Source: Isoetes taiwanensis
Lineage: Eukaryota > Streptophyta > Lycopodiopsida > Isoetales > Isoetaceae
Reading direction: 5' to 3'
Assembly (NCBI GenBank): GCA_021234155.1
Contig: JAJEKV010000248.1
Span: 186,001-250,000 of the forward strand
DNA length: 64,000 nucleotides
Shown here: piece after piece, positions 13,001 to 25,500 of the stretch
Layout of the letters: each line of letters opens with the position of its first letter
Position numbering within the stretch: the first letter of the stretch is position 1
Program-made: the position numbers and the translations under genes
Notes under the pieces: generated by a model
Databases searched by the model: none
What the model saw: only the letters and a program-made list of their open reading frames with translations
What the model was told of the DNA's origin: nothing

Positions 13001-16000
13001 AAAAACACTGGACAAAGATAGAATAGAATAGAATAGAATAGGCTTTTAGCGTCCACGAGGAGACCAATTGGCCTATGGGACCCAAACAAAAGAGAGCAAA
13101 GCAAGCATATTATCGACAGATTAAAAACCCTCACCCGGAAGGGTTTTCGAGGGAAAAACCTTAGCAAGAATAAGCCCGCCGCACATTGTACAATTGCATA
13201 GGACAGGTTCAATACCGTCCCCGCAGACACAAACGAAGTCCGTGCATCCATAACCTCCCCGGAGGTAACGACCCCAACAAACCCACCGATGCCGTAGAAG
13301 TCAATAACCGATGCAACGGCTGGCCGTGCACTAGTAATCGAACATATCGCCTTCGGATATGGGCAAATGCCGGGCGTGTCCGAGGGCATGACATTCATCC
13401 TCAATCGCGCCCTGGTGGCAACACCGGCAAAGCCTTTGCTCTCATGCTTCCCCGAGCCCAACGCCTGTTTCAACGCGGAGGCTTATATGCCCCCGGCGAA
13501 TGGAAGCTATAAGCCTCCGCTTTTCATGGGTAGTTGGGTGTACAAGAAATGGTGTGGGCCTCTTTGTGAGCCTAGGGATTGACTTGTTGCCGATAGTGTG
13601 CCCGCTTAACATGCGCCGAGCCTGCGTGATCCCACGCCTTGCTAAGGAAAGTAGCATCAAGGTATAGTTTAAGTGCCTCGCGATCTTTCTTTGTCCCGAC
13701 TGACGATCGCTTGCCCCGCGACACCCCAAATAAGGAGAACCAATCGAGCCCCGCTTTGTCTTTCCAGCCAGATTTCGATGCTAGGGACCCATTGCCGCGG
13801 GCTAAAGCAGATATGGTTTTTGGATGGGGGTCACCCATTACCAATAGCTTGACCACTAGGTCATACCGCTGATGGATGTTCTTTTCATTTATTTTTGCAT
13901 CTAATGACAAACAATTGGGTTTTGGGCTTTGGATAGGGGTCACCTATTACCAATAGCTTGACCACTAGGTCGGCATCACGATGGCTATTTATTCTATTCC
14001 TTTGTTGCCTTTCTTTTTCAATTCCTCAAAGCAAAAAAAATGAATGAGAGGGAATCCCATGGTAATCAGATAGCACGTCATCTATCGTATGGGCAGGGAA
14101 GGATTTTTTTTTTTTTGTCTTTGGCATACCTTATCGGAATAACTTTCGAATAGCGTCATCTATAGAAGAGGACTGAAGAAGTCGTCTATACCTATCTAAG
14201 TAGTCGTCCGAGAAAACACACGTTAGTTATTAATTTGTTCCGCATAATTTGTCCGGAGATAAGAGGATCATCACATCACATGGTACCGTGGAAAGGCAAA
14301 GGACATACCTTACTTAAAGTTCAACTTCTTCCGACGATACAATCGCTACATCATCTTTTGTAAACCGCATAATACCATACATATGAAAGGCGAGGACATA
14401 CCTTACTTGAAGTTTAACTCCTTGCAGACGATACACTGCTACATCATCCTTTGTGAACACTACAAAGAAGAGCTAAAAAAGTACCTTATCAATAGAGGAG
14501 CTCCTTATAGACGATATTTTTGGTACGCCTCGATGTGTTCTCTGGTGAGAGGAGGATGAGTGCGTCTTCTCTCTTCTTCGCATGTAGTAAGAGCCGTGGT
14601 ATAACCGCCATGTGCAAATACATCTGCAGACGTAGGTCAATGACAACGCGATCCAATGTCAGCCCCGGCGCCTATTGAAGGTGGTCGAATAAGATAAAAG
14701 GAGTGGCAATTGTCGCCCGTGGAATGGTCCATGGTCGGGTTCTTCGGTTGATAGAAAAAGTCGGTTCTAGAAATCGGTATGTACATGCATCGCCCTCGGA
14801 TGCCTCACCATGACAAATTTTATGTGCATTGACACGACCATAACTCTCGTGATTTTTTACCAAACCCTTTTCCATATCCAACCGTTTCATAATGCGCATA
14901 TGGCCCCTACTTTAAGCTTCACTCATGGTTGGGTATTCGGAATGTGTGAAGTTATTAAGGAAATCGAGGTTGCATAAGGGTGGTCGCAGATGATTTCATC
15001 TTGCTCTGATGTGGTCATGACTATAATAATGATTTGTCGACTAGGAACTCTACCAAGAATGCGATCATTGAAGCTATCAACACTCTTGTTAATTGTCGAC
15101 AACGATTGTCACATGGATATAAAAATTCAATGCTATCTTCTATGCTAGTAGTTATATTAAATATATCTAGTGAGACCGTCTGTCCTCCCAATTTTCTCCT
15201 ATGTGATCGAATTTTAAACGATTAGTTCGTGTGGTCACCGTTATCGGCTCTTCCAATCTCATTACACTAAAAAGTTTGCCACAATGATGAGGATTTTATG
15301 GATGCATTATATGCTACATTTCTACCCCCTCCCTTTACAACAACAGCGCTTTGTCTAAAATCTCGAAGCAATGAAATGCTTGCCTCCAAAGGGAAGATTG
15401 TTCCCGTGATAGTGAGTTGTAATAGATGATGGGTACTTTCTATGACAGCTTTATTGGCCATTGGAAATTCATCCCAGATGATGACCTTAGCTGCAATGAG
15501 TAGATCCGCTGCTCCAGAATCATGTTCTATCATTGAATGAAGCCCTGCGTTATTTTCTTCTACGGGGATTTGGAACAACGAGTGGGCTGTTCGTCCTCCT
15601 GGGTATTGGAGACCTGCTAATGCTGTCGTACCGCATGGAAGAACTATACCTTGGTTGCCGCGTATCAATAGGCATATACAATTTAGAAGGAATGTTTTAC
15701 CTCTACCGGCCTTTCCATCGATGAACAAAGGTTGGTTGCTTTCTAGGGATTCAAGCCATTCCCGAACGAAACTAGTTTCTGGACAGCCGTAAAGGTTTGA
15801 TAGGGTTTTTGGATATGACAGTAAAATATCAGACATATATCAAGCACTGACAGAAGACATTATTACCTCGGCAACAGGAGGATCTGAGCGTAATAGATAG
15901 TTATTCATCAAGAATGGCCGATCTTGGCCATCTCTGGGGAACATCTCAGAAGCCCTGAAAACCTACATGCGAGCAGCTAAGAACCCAAATTGATGTGCTT

Positions 16001-16301
16001 GTTTCGTAGCCTCTGTTTCTCACAAATCCGCAGCAAATCAAAGATGTCAACCGTAGCTTTCAGAAATCCTCCGCCATTTTTGAAAACTCAAAGTCAACTT
16101 ACCATTAACTTTGGCAATAATTTGAAGTCAGGCCGACAGCATGTGAATGTGAATGTTACCCTTAGCCTTCTTCCAATTCTAGCTTCAGATGTTGACATAA
16201 AAATTTTAAAATTTTGTGTAAGGGAATGGTATTATTGGAAGGGCGGCATTCCAAAGACAAATCAAACAAAGCGTCGGTGGTGGAATGTCGCCCCAAACGC
16301 C
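10062..16301. repeat. Array unit 2
   Basis: A complete 6240-bp unit without the MITE. Non-coding sequence fills 10062-14488 and the helicase remnant 14489-15836. Compared with units 1, 3 and 4 it has many small indels at CAG, CTG and CCGG-like positions, for example CCAGAC versus CCGCAT near 14240. Confidence 0.88.
14489..15836 (-). pseudogene. Helitron Pif1-like helicase remnant, unit 2
   Basis: This has the best preserved N-terminal half of the four copies. From M at 15836 about 150 codons stay open, with FIDGKAGRGKTFLLN (Walker A), then PCGTTALAGLQYPGGRTAHS (motif Ia-like, 20 residues) and KVIIWDEFPMANK (Walker B). The frame then breaks, near the DFRQ motif. Further down only fragments of motif V and VI are readable. 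The upstream minus-strand sequence continues with NNYLLRSDPPVAEV before a stop, so the true protein began further right. The Rep nuclease part is absent. Confidence 0.87.
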
Positions 16302-19300
16302 ATTCACTCAACATGAAAGCCAGGCAGGTTGCATTCAGCCATGGACCTCTGCTAGGTGGACAGCTAGAATTAATTTCTTAGAGTAGCATCGAAACAAGAT
16401 TTTCAAATGCGCACCACATTTTCGAATGTAGACCAACAAAGAAGGGTAGGGCGACATCCACGTAATGAATCTTCGCCACGTGTCAAACATGAATTGGTTC
16501 CAACAAAATGAATCTTCGCCACGTGTCAAACATGAATTGGTTCATACGATTAAATACAGCCTGCTCGGCTTTTACGTTTTGATAAATTTCACCACCCTCA
16601 CTTTTCATAATTTTACCAAATGCCTCGGATCAATATCATCTATCTATCTATCTAACTAAATATAAGATTACTAGAAATATTTTTTTTTTTTGAATTATCT
16701 ATGTTTTTCGGATGGGTTTTTCCGGTTGTGTTTTCCGGCGGTGGCTCGATGTGAGGAAGGGAGCGATGGTTTTGGACAGGTGGGGAAGGGGCGACAGGTG
16801 TAAGTACGGAGTTGGGTGCCGTGGGGAGTTGGTTTTTTTTCACCGGGCACTAACTAAGTTGCATATGATTTAGATGGGAGCAAAGCAGAGCGGAATTGGT
16901 CGCGGGCCAGAGATCGCGAGGATTTACAGTTGGAAAATGCAGATATGTTAGCTCTAGGATCTGCCAGAATTTTTTGTTAACGGTTATTGAATTTAAATGC
17001 AATTTGAGCACCGGAGATCCCCATGGCAAGATCAGCGGCTTAAATATGCAAAGTGAATGATAATTTTAAATAAAACGGCCCTAAATCTTGATTTTGGGCC
17101 CTAAATCTTGATTCTCCTGGCCTCAAAGTTTTGAAAGATTCACATTTGAGACTATTTGATAATCATTGTAGATATGCTTGAAGGATATGCCTGTAAATAT
17201 TCACGCCCTTACATATCCAAGCCTTGCGCTAAATGTTTTTTCAAGCGCAGATTCAAACCCAAGTGGAGGCCTCGCCCTAAAACCTTCTGGCATTTTGTGA
17301 GGGGCTACGTAAATCAGGTAATTACTTTGTTATGTTCGGTTTTAAAGCTTCAATCCAAAGTTTGATTTCATCAAAGATAAAATTTGATTCCAGCCCAACG
17401 TTTGATACTCTTAGTTAGTCGATTACATATTCCGCTCAGAAGTTAACTGCTTTTTTGAAGTGCATATTCAAACCCAGTGGAGAGAATCGTTTGAGGCCTC
17501 TGGCCCTAAAACCTCTTGGCATTTTGTGGACGCCTGCACAAATCGTAATTACTTTGTTATGTTCGGTTTTGAAGCTTCAATCCAGAGTTTGATTTCATCA
17601 AAGATAAAATTTGATTTCACGCCCAAAGATTTGATTTAGTCAGAATTTGGGCCATCGCCATAGTCAACATAAACCGGCATGCGGGAAAAAGTTAGGGGGA
17701 TTTAACTCTCAAATCCTTTCCGGCAAGAGATGGTCGTGAGTTTGGACTGCGGTGATGTAGCACATATTTAGAGTTTATTGACTTAAATTTAGAGTTTATT
17801 GGCTTTTAGCACATATGCATTCGGGTCGTAGTATGGGTCAATCTTTGCCTTCAATTTTTTGTTCTTTGCCCTTTTCGCCATACACATCAATCTGGCACTC
17901 GCTTTGATTGTGTTTACATAGAAGAAGAAAAGGAAGAGTCTTTGTGCCCCAAAATCGGCTTTTAGTTTGCCCATAATATGACAAAGATGGTTTGTAAGAA
18001 ATGTTTGGCTTTCCCTTTCTCGCCGGATGCGTTTGTGGTTTATGCACCCATTTTACGCACAATTATGCAATTTGCATTTGAATGTCATTTTGGGACCCCA
18101 TTTTGTCGGGGTTTTGCAAAATGCCACGGGCTAGACTACAAATTCAAAGAAAGAACCGCGGTCGATCCGATTTTGTTTGAAAAGGGAAGAAATGGGCTCT
18201 ATAAGTTGTTTCCCTAGCTCCCAATTATAGAACTATTTAGGAAAATTTCTGCATTTTGAATGGATTCAGTTATGGTTTTAGACTGAGCTAATGGTTGAAT
18301 TGTGGCAAACATTCTTTATGACAACATTAAATCACACCGACAACTCGTAATACTATGGTCGGCCTCTTCTTGGAGAGTTTCCAGATTGACAATGGAAAAG
18401 AGACTCTGTTGAAGTTATTGGGCTTGATCAAATTGCATACAATTGGCATTTGTTCTATGGCAAGGTTTCTTTGTCCGCTTCCGATTTGTCAATGAGAGAA
18501 TCTATTAGAAAGAATTCATTGGGACTACAAATGGAAATATATTGATGTTGGCCATGCTTGCTAAGTTATGAGTACGTTTCCATACATACTTTGACATATA
18601 GGATATTTCAAAGGAGTATGTGTCCTCGACCACAAATGTGACAGAGTCACGCAGCCTAATATTCGGGTCAATCCATATCCCTATAAGAAGAATACGAGAG
18701 AGAGAATAAAAACTGTTTATAAGTAGTCTCTTTATTTTAAATCTTGAAGAAGCTTTTGTTTACCTAGGGTTCTAACCATCTTTGTCATGATAGCCTTGTA
18801 ATTCGAGCTTGCTAAGGTTATAGAGTTTTGGACAAGACTAAGCAAAATCGAATCGTTCTCGTCATAAAACAAAAGATGTAAAGGTGGATATATTTGTTGT
18901 GCACCTTTAACGAGAGAATCGGTGAAATTCCATAGCTACAACCCTTTTATGTATAACAAAAACATGTAGGTAAATTAAAATGGCAAAATGTGTAAGCAAA
19001 TTGTTGTATAAGCTAGAGTTCCTTAGAACAATCCGATTCTATAATGCATGCCATTAGCTCATGTTTCGATTATTGGCTAACTCCACACACAAAACTTGAT
19101 TGAATGAAAGCATTATTCGACCATAAAATTAAACATGCCGGTACAAGTTAAACATTGCAATCTTTCCACAACACTAACTCCAATTAAAACCCAACACCAT
19201 ATGCCACATCATAAAAACACCGGACAAAGATAGAATAGAATAGAATAGAATAGAATAGGCTTTTAGCGTCCACGGGAGACCAATTGGCCTATGGGACCCA

Positions 19301-22300
19301 AACAAAAAGAGAGCAGCAAGCATACATCGGCGATTAAAAACCCTCGCCCAAGGGTTTTCGAGGGAAAAACCTTAGCAGTAAACTGCCGGCACATTGTACA
19401 ATTGCATAGGACAGTTCAATACCGGCGTCCAGCGGGACACAAACGAGTCCGGTGCATCCATAACCTCCCGGAGGTGCGACCCCAACAAACCCACCGATGC
19501 CGAAGTCAATAATCATGCAACGGGCTGGCCGTGCACTAGTAATCGAACATATCGCCTCCGGATATGGGCAAAAATTTGAAGGCAGGTGTCGGAGGGCATG
19601 ACATTCATCCTCAATCACCGGTGGCAACAATCGGCAAAGCCTTTGCTCTCATGCTTCCCGGAGCCCAACGCCTGTTTTCAATGCGGAGGCGATATGCCCC
19701 GCTTGAATGGAAGCTATAAGCCTCCGCTTCTTCATGGGTAGCTCGGTGTACAAGTACTGGTGTGGGCCTCTTGTGAGCCTAGGATTGACTTTGTTGGCGA
19801 TGGTGTGCCGCCTTTAACATGCGTCGAGCCCCCGTGATCCCACGACGCGAAGGAAAGTAGCATCAAGGTATAGTTTAAGTGCCTCGCGATCTTTCTTTGT
19901 CCTGACCTGGACGCATCTGTTTGCCTGCACACCCCAGCGTGAGAACCACTGAGCCTGCTTGTCTTTCCAGCAGGATTTCAGGCGTTGGGGACCCATTGCC
20001 GTGGCCAAAGCAGATATGGCTTTTGGATGGGGGTCACCCATTACCAATAGCTTGACCACTAGGCTGTTACCGCGATGGATGTTCTTTTCATTTATTTTTT
20101 GCATCTAATGACAGTCAGTGGGTTTTGGGCTTTGGATAGGGGTCACCTATTACCAATAGCTTGACCACTAGGCTGGCATCACGATGGCTATTTATTCTAT
20201 TCCTTTGTTGCCTTTCTTTTCAATTCCTCAAAGCAAAAAAAAATGAATGAGAGGGAATCCCATGGTAATCAGATAGCACGTCATCTATCGTATGGGCAGG
20301 GAAGGATTTTTTTTTTTGTCTTTGGCATACCTTATCGGAATAACTTTCGAATAGCGTCATCTATAGAAGAGGACTGAAGAAGTCGTCTATACCTATCTAA
20401 GTAGTCGTCAGAGAAAACACACGTTAGCACAATTTGTTCCAGACAATTTGTCTGGAGATAAGAGGATCATCACATCACATGGTACCTGTGAAAGGCAAAG
20501 GACATACCTTACTTAAAGTTCAACTTCTTTCCGACGATACACTGCTACATCATCTTTTGTAAACTGTACAATACCATACATATGAAAGGCAGAGGACATA
20601 CCTTACTTGAAGTTTAACTCCTTGCAGACGATACACTGCTACATCATCCTTTGTGAACACTACAAAGAAGAGCTAAAAAAGTACCTTATCAATAGAGGAG
20701 CTCCTTATAGGCGATATTTTTGAGTGCCTCGATGTGTTCTCCGGTGTGAGAGGAGGATGAGTCGTCTTCTTCTTCCGCACGCGTAAGAGCCGTGTATAGC
20801 GGCCATGTGCAAATACATCGGTACGTAGGTCAATGACAACGCGATCCAATGTCAGCCCCTGGCAGCTATTGAAGGTGGTCGAATAAGATAAAAGGAGTGG
20901 CAATTGTCGTCTGTGAATGGTCCATGGTGGGTTCTCGGTTGATAGAAAAAGTTCTAGAAATCGGGTATGTACATGCATCGTCCCCGGATGATGTCTAGTA
21001 CCTTCACCATGACAAATTTTGCGTGCATTGACACGCGACCATAACTCTCGCATTTTTTACCAAACCCTTTTCCATATCCAACTGTTTCATAATGCGGCAT
21101 ATGGCCCCTACTTTAAGCTTCAGCTCATGGTTGGGTATTCCGGAATGTGTGAAGTTATTAAGGAAATCAGAGGTTGCATAAGGGTGGTCGCGTATGATTT
21201 CATCTTGCTCGGTGATGTGGTCATGACTATAATACGATTTGTCAGGACTAGGAACTCTACCAAGAATGCGATCATTGAAGCTATCAACACTCTTGTTAAT
21301 TGTCGACAACGTATTCGCATGGATATAAAAATTCAATGCTATCTTCTATGCTAGTAGTTATATTAAATATATCTAGTGAGACTGTCGGGTCCTCCCAATT
21401 TTCTCCTATGTGATCGACGAAACGTATTAGTTCAGGGTCAGCTGCGTTATCGGCTCTTCCAATCTCATTACACGAAAAGTTTGCCACAATGATGAGGATT
21501 TTATGGATGCATTATATGCTACATTTCTACCCCCTCCCTTTACAACAGGCGCGACTTGTCTAAAATCTCCAGAAGCAATGAAATGCTTGCCTCCAAAGGG
21601 AAGATTGTTCCTGCATAGTCGTTGTAATAGATGATGGGTACTTTCTATGACAGCTTTATTGGCCATTGGAAATTCATCCCAGATGATGACCTTAGCTGCA
21701 ATGAGTAGATCCGCTGCTCCAGAATCATGTTCTATTATTGAATGAAGCCCTGCGTTCTTCTACGGGGATTTGGAACAACGAGTGGGCTGTTCGTCCTCCT
21801 GGGTATTGGAGACCCTTTAATCTTTGTAAATGCATGGAATAACTATACCTTGGTTGCCGCGTATCAATAGGCATATACAATTTAGAAGGAATGTTTTACC
21901 TCTGCCGGCCTTTCCATCTATGAACAAAGGTTGGTTGCTTTCTAGGGATTCAAGCCATTCCCGAACGAAACTAGTTTCTGGACAGCCGTAAAGGTTTGAT
22001 AGGGTTTTTGGATATGACAGTAAAATATCAGACATATATCAAGCACTGACAGAAGACATTATTACCTCGGCAACAGGAGGATCTGAGCGTAATATATAGT
22101 TATTCATCAAGAATGGCCGATCTTGGCCATCTCACGGGAAACATCTCGGGAAGCCCGAAAACCTACATGCGGCGACTAAGAATCAAATTGATGTGCTTGT
22201 TTCGTAGCCTCTGTTTCTCACAAATCCGGCAGCAAATCAAAGATGTCAACCGTAGCTTTCAGAAATCCTCCGCCATTTTTGAAAACTCGAAGTCAACTTA

Positions 22301-22496
22301 CCATTAACTTTGGCAATAATTTGAAGTCAGGCGGACAGCATGTGAATGTGAATGTTACCCTTAGCCTTCTTCCAATTCTAGCTTCAGATGTTGACATAAA
22401 AATTTTAAAATTTTGTGTAAGGGAATGGCCCTGTGGGCGGGCGGCATTCCAGCACAGTCAAACAGGCGGCTGTGGTGGAATGCCGCCCACCGGGCC
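16302..22496. repeat. Array unit 3
   Basis: A complete 6195-bp unit with the same internal order as unit 2: non-coding 16302-20688, then the helicase remnant 20689-22035, then about 460 bases to the hairpin at the unit boundary. It has the shortest TATCTATCTA run near 16635, where units 1, 2 and 4 have two copies of a 29-bp motif. Confidence 0.88.
20689..22035 (-). pseudogene. Helitron Pif1-like helicase remnant, unit 3
   Basis: Same protein as in units 1 and 2. It shows FIDGKAGRGKTFLLN, the GDFRQVAPVVKGGGRN block (Q-type motif III) and LTLDRVVIDLR. Block order is correct, but at least four frame changes separate them, and the PCGTT block after Walker A is degraded. It is non-functional as read. 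Confidence 0.85.
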
Positions 22497-22500
22497 ATTC
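22423..22500. repeat. Long hairpin at the unit boundary
   Basis: GAATGGCCC with the following GTGGGCGGGCGGCATTCC is answered by TGGAATGCCGCCCACC plus GGGCCATTC. The arms are about 25 bases, with a couple of mismatches, around a loop of about 25 bases. Degraded versions stand at the other unit junctions (about 9988-10067 and 16225-16307). The LTR of the first feature inserted into the right arm end of such a hairpin. Confidence 0.75.
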
Positions 22501-25500
22501 ACTCAACATGAAAGCCAGGCAGGTTGCATTCAGCCATGGACCTGTGCTAGGTGGACAGCTAGAATTAATTTCTTAGAGTAGCATCGAAACAAGATTTTCA
22601 AATGCAGACCACATTTCAGAATGTAGACCAACAGCAGTGGCAGGCGACATCCACAGAATGAATCTTCGCCACGTGTCAAACATGAATTGGTTCCAACAAA
22701 ATGAATCTTCGCCACGTGTCAAACATGAATTGGTTCATACGATTAAATGGAGCCTGCTCGGCTTTTACGTTTTGATAAATTTCACCACCCTCACTTTTCA
22801 TAATTTTACCAAATGCCTCGGGTCAATATCATCTATCTAACTAAATATACCGGGTCAATATCATCTATCTAACTAAATATAAGATTACTAGAAAAAAAAT
22901 TTTGATTTTTTTTTTTTTTTTGGAATTATCTATGTTTTTCGGATGGGTTTTTCCGGTTGTGTTTTCCGGCGGTGGCTCGATGTGAGGAAGGGAGCGATGG
23001 TTTTGGACAGGTGGGGAAGGGGCGACAGGTAAGTACGGGTGCCGTGGGGAGTTGGTTTTTTTTCGCCTGGGCACTAACTAAGTTGCATATGATTTAGATG
23101 CGGGGAGCAGCAGAGTGCGGAATTGGTCGTGGCCAGAGATCGCGAGGATTTACAGTTGGAAAATGCAGATATGTTAGCTCTAGGATCTGCCAGAATTTTA
23201 TGTTAACGGTTATTGAATTTAAATGCAATTTGAGCACCGGAGATCCCCATGGCAAGATCAGCGGCTTAAATATGCAGTGAATGATAATTCTTAAATAAAA
23301 CGGCCCTAAATCTTGATTTCGGGCCCTAAATCTTGATTCTCCGGTCTCAGAGTTTTGAAAGATTCACATTTGAGACTATTTGATAATCATTGTAGATATG
23401 CTTGAAGGATATGCCTGTAAATATTCACGTCCTTACATATCCAAGCCTTGCAGTTAACTGTTTTCTGAAGCGCAGATTCAAACCCAGTGGAGGCCTCTGG
23501 CCCTAAAACCTTCTGGCATTTTGTGAGGGGCTACGTAAATCAGGTAATTACTTTGTTATGTTCGGTTTTAAAGCTTCAATCCAAAGTTTGATTTCATCAG
23601 CATAAAATTTGATTCCAGCTCCAACGTTTGATACTCTTAGTTAGTCAGATTACATATTCCGGCTCTGTAGTTAACTGTTTTTTGAAGTGCATATTCAAAC
23701 CCAGTGGAGAGAATCGTTGAGGCCTCTGGCCCTAAAACCTCTTGGCATTTTGTGGACGCCTGCACAAATCAGGTAATTACTTTGTTATGTTCGGTTTTGA
23801 AGCTTCAATCCAGAGTTTGATTTCATCAGCATAAAATTTGATTTCACGTCCAGCATTTGATTTAGTCAGAATTTGGGCCATCGCCATAGTCAACATAAAC
23901 TGGCATGCGGGGAAAAAGTTAGGGGATTTAACTCTCAAATCCTTTCCGGCAAGAGATGGTCGTGAGTTTGGACTGCGGTGATGTAGCACATATTTAGAGT
24001 TTATTGACTTAAATTTAGAGTTTATTGGCTTTAGCACATATGCATTCGGTCAGAGTATGGGTCAATCTTTGCCTTCAATTTTTTGTTCTTTGCCCTTTCT
24101 GCCATACACATCAATCCGGTACTGCTTGATTGTGTTTACATAGAAGAAGAAAAGGAAGAGTCTTTGTGCCCCAAAATCTGCGCCTTAGTTTGCCCATAAT
24201 ATGACAGCATGGTTTGTAAGAAATGTTTGGCTTTCCCTTTCTGCCGGATGCGTTTGTGGTTTATGCACCCATTTTCTGCACAATTATGCAATTTGCATTT
24301 GAATGTCATTTTTGGGACCCCATTTTGTCAGTTTTGCAAAAATGCCGCTGGCTAGACTACAAATTCAAAGAAAGAACTGTGTCAGATCCAGATTTTGTTT
24401 GAAAAGGGAAGAAATGGGCTCTATAAGTTGTTTCCCTAGCTCCCAATTATAGAACTATTTAGGAAAATTTCTGCATTTTGAATGGATTCAGTTATGGTTT
24501 TAGACTGAGCTAATGGTTGAATTGTGGCAAACATTCTTTATGACAACATTAAATCACACCTGGACAACTCAGAATACTATGGTCGGCCTCTTCTTGGAGA
24601 GTTTCCAGATTGACAATGGAAAAGAGACTCTGTTGAAGTTATTGGGCTTGATCAAATTGCATACAATTGGCATTTGTTCTATGGCAAGGTTTCTTTGTCT
24701 GCTCTGATTTGTCAATGAGAGAATCTATTAGAAAGAATTCACCGGACTACAGCGGAAATATATTGATGTTGGCCATGCTTGCTAAGCTATGAGTACGTTT
24801 CCATACATACTTTGACATATAGGATATTTCAAAGGAGTATGTGTCCTGGACCACAAATGTGACAGAGTCACGCAGCTAATATTCGGTCAATCCATATCCC
24901 TATAAGAAGAATACAGAGAGAATAAAAACTGTTTATAAGTAGTCTCTTTATTTTTAAATCTTGAAGAAGCTTTTGTTTACCTAGGGTTCTAACTACTGCT
25001 GTCATGATAGCCTGTAATTCGAGCTTGCTAAGGTTATAGAGTTTTGGACAAGACTAAGCAAAATCGACCGTTCCTGTCATAAAACAAAAGATGTAAAGGT
25101 GGATATATTTGTTGTGCACCTTTAACGAGAGAATCAGAAGTGAAATTCCATAGCTACAACCCTTTTTATGTATAACAAAAAACATGTAGGTAAATTAAAA
25201 TGGCAAAATGTGTAAGCAAATTGTTGTATAAGCTAGAGTTCCTTAGAACAATCCGATTCTATAATGCATGCCATTAGCTCATGTTTCAGATTATTGACGA
25301 ACTCCACACACAAAACTTGATTGAATGAAAGCATTATTCGACACGCAAATTAAACATGCCAGGTACAAGTTAAACATTGCAATCTTTCCACAACACGAAC
25401 TCCAATTAAAACCCAACACCATATGCCACATCATAAAAACACTGGACAAAGATAGAATAGAATAGAATAGAATAGGCTTTTAGCGTCCACGGAGACCAAT

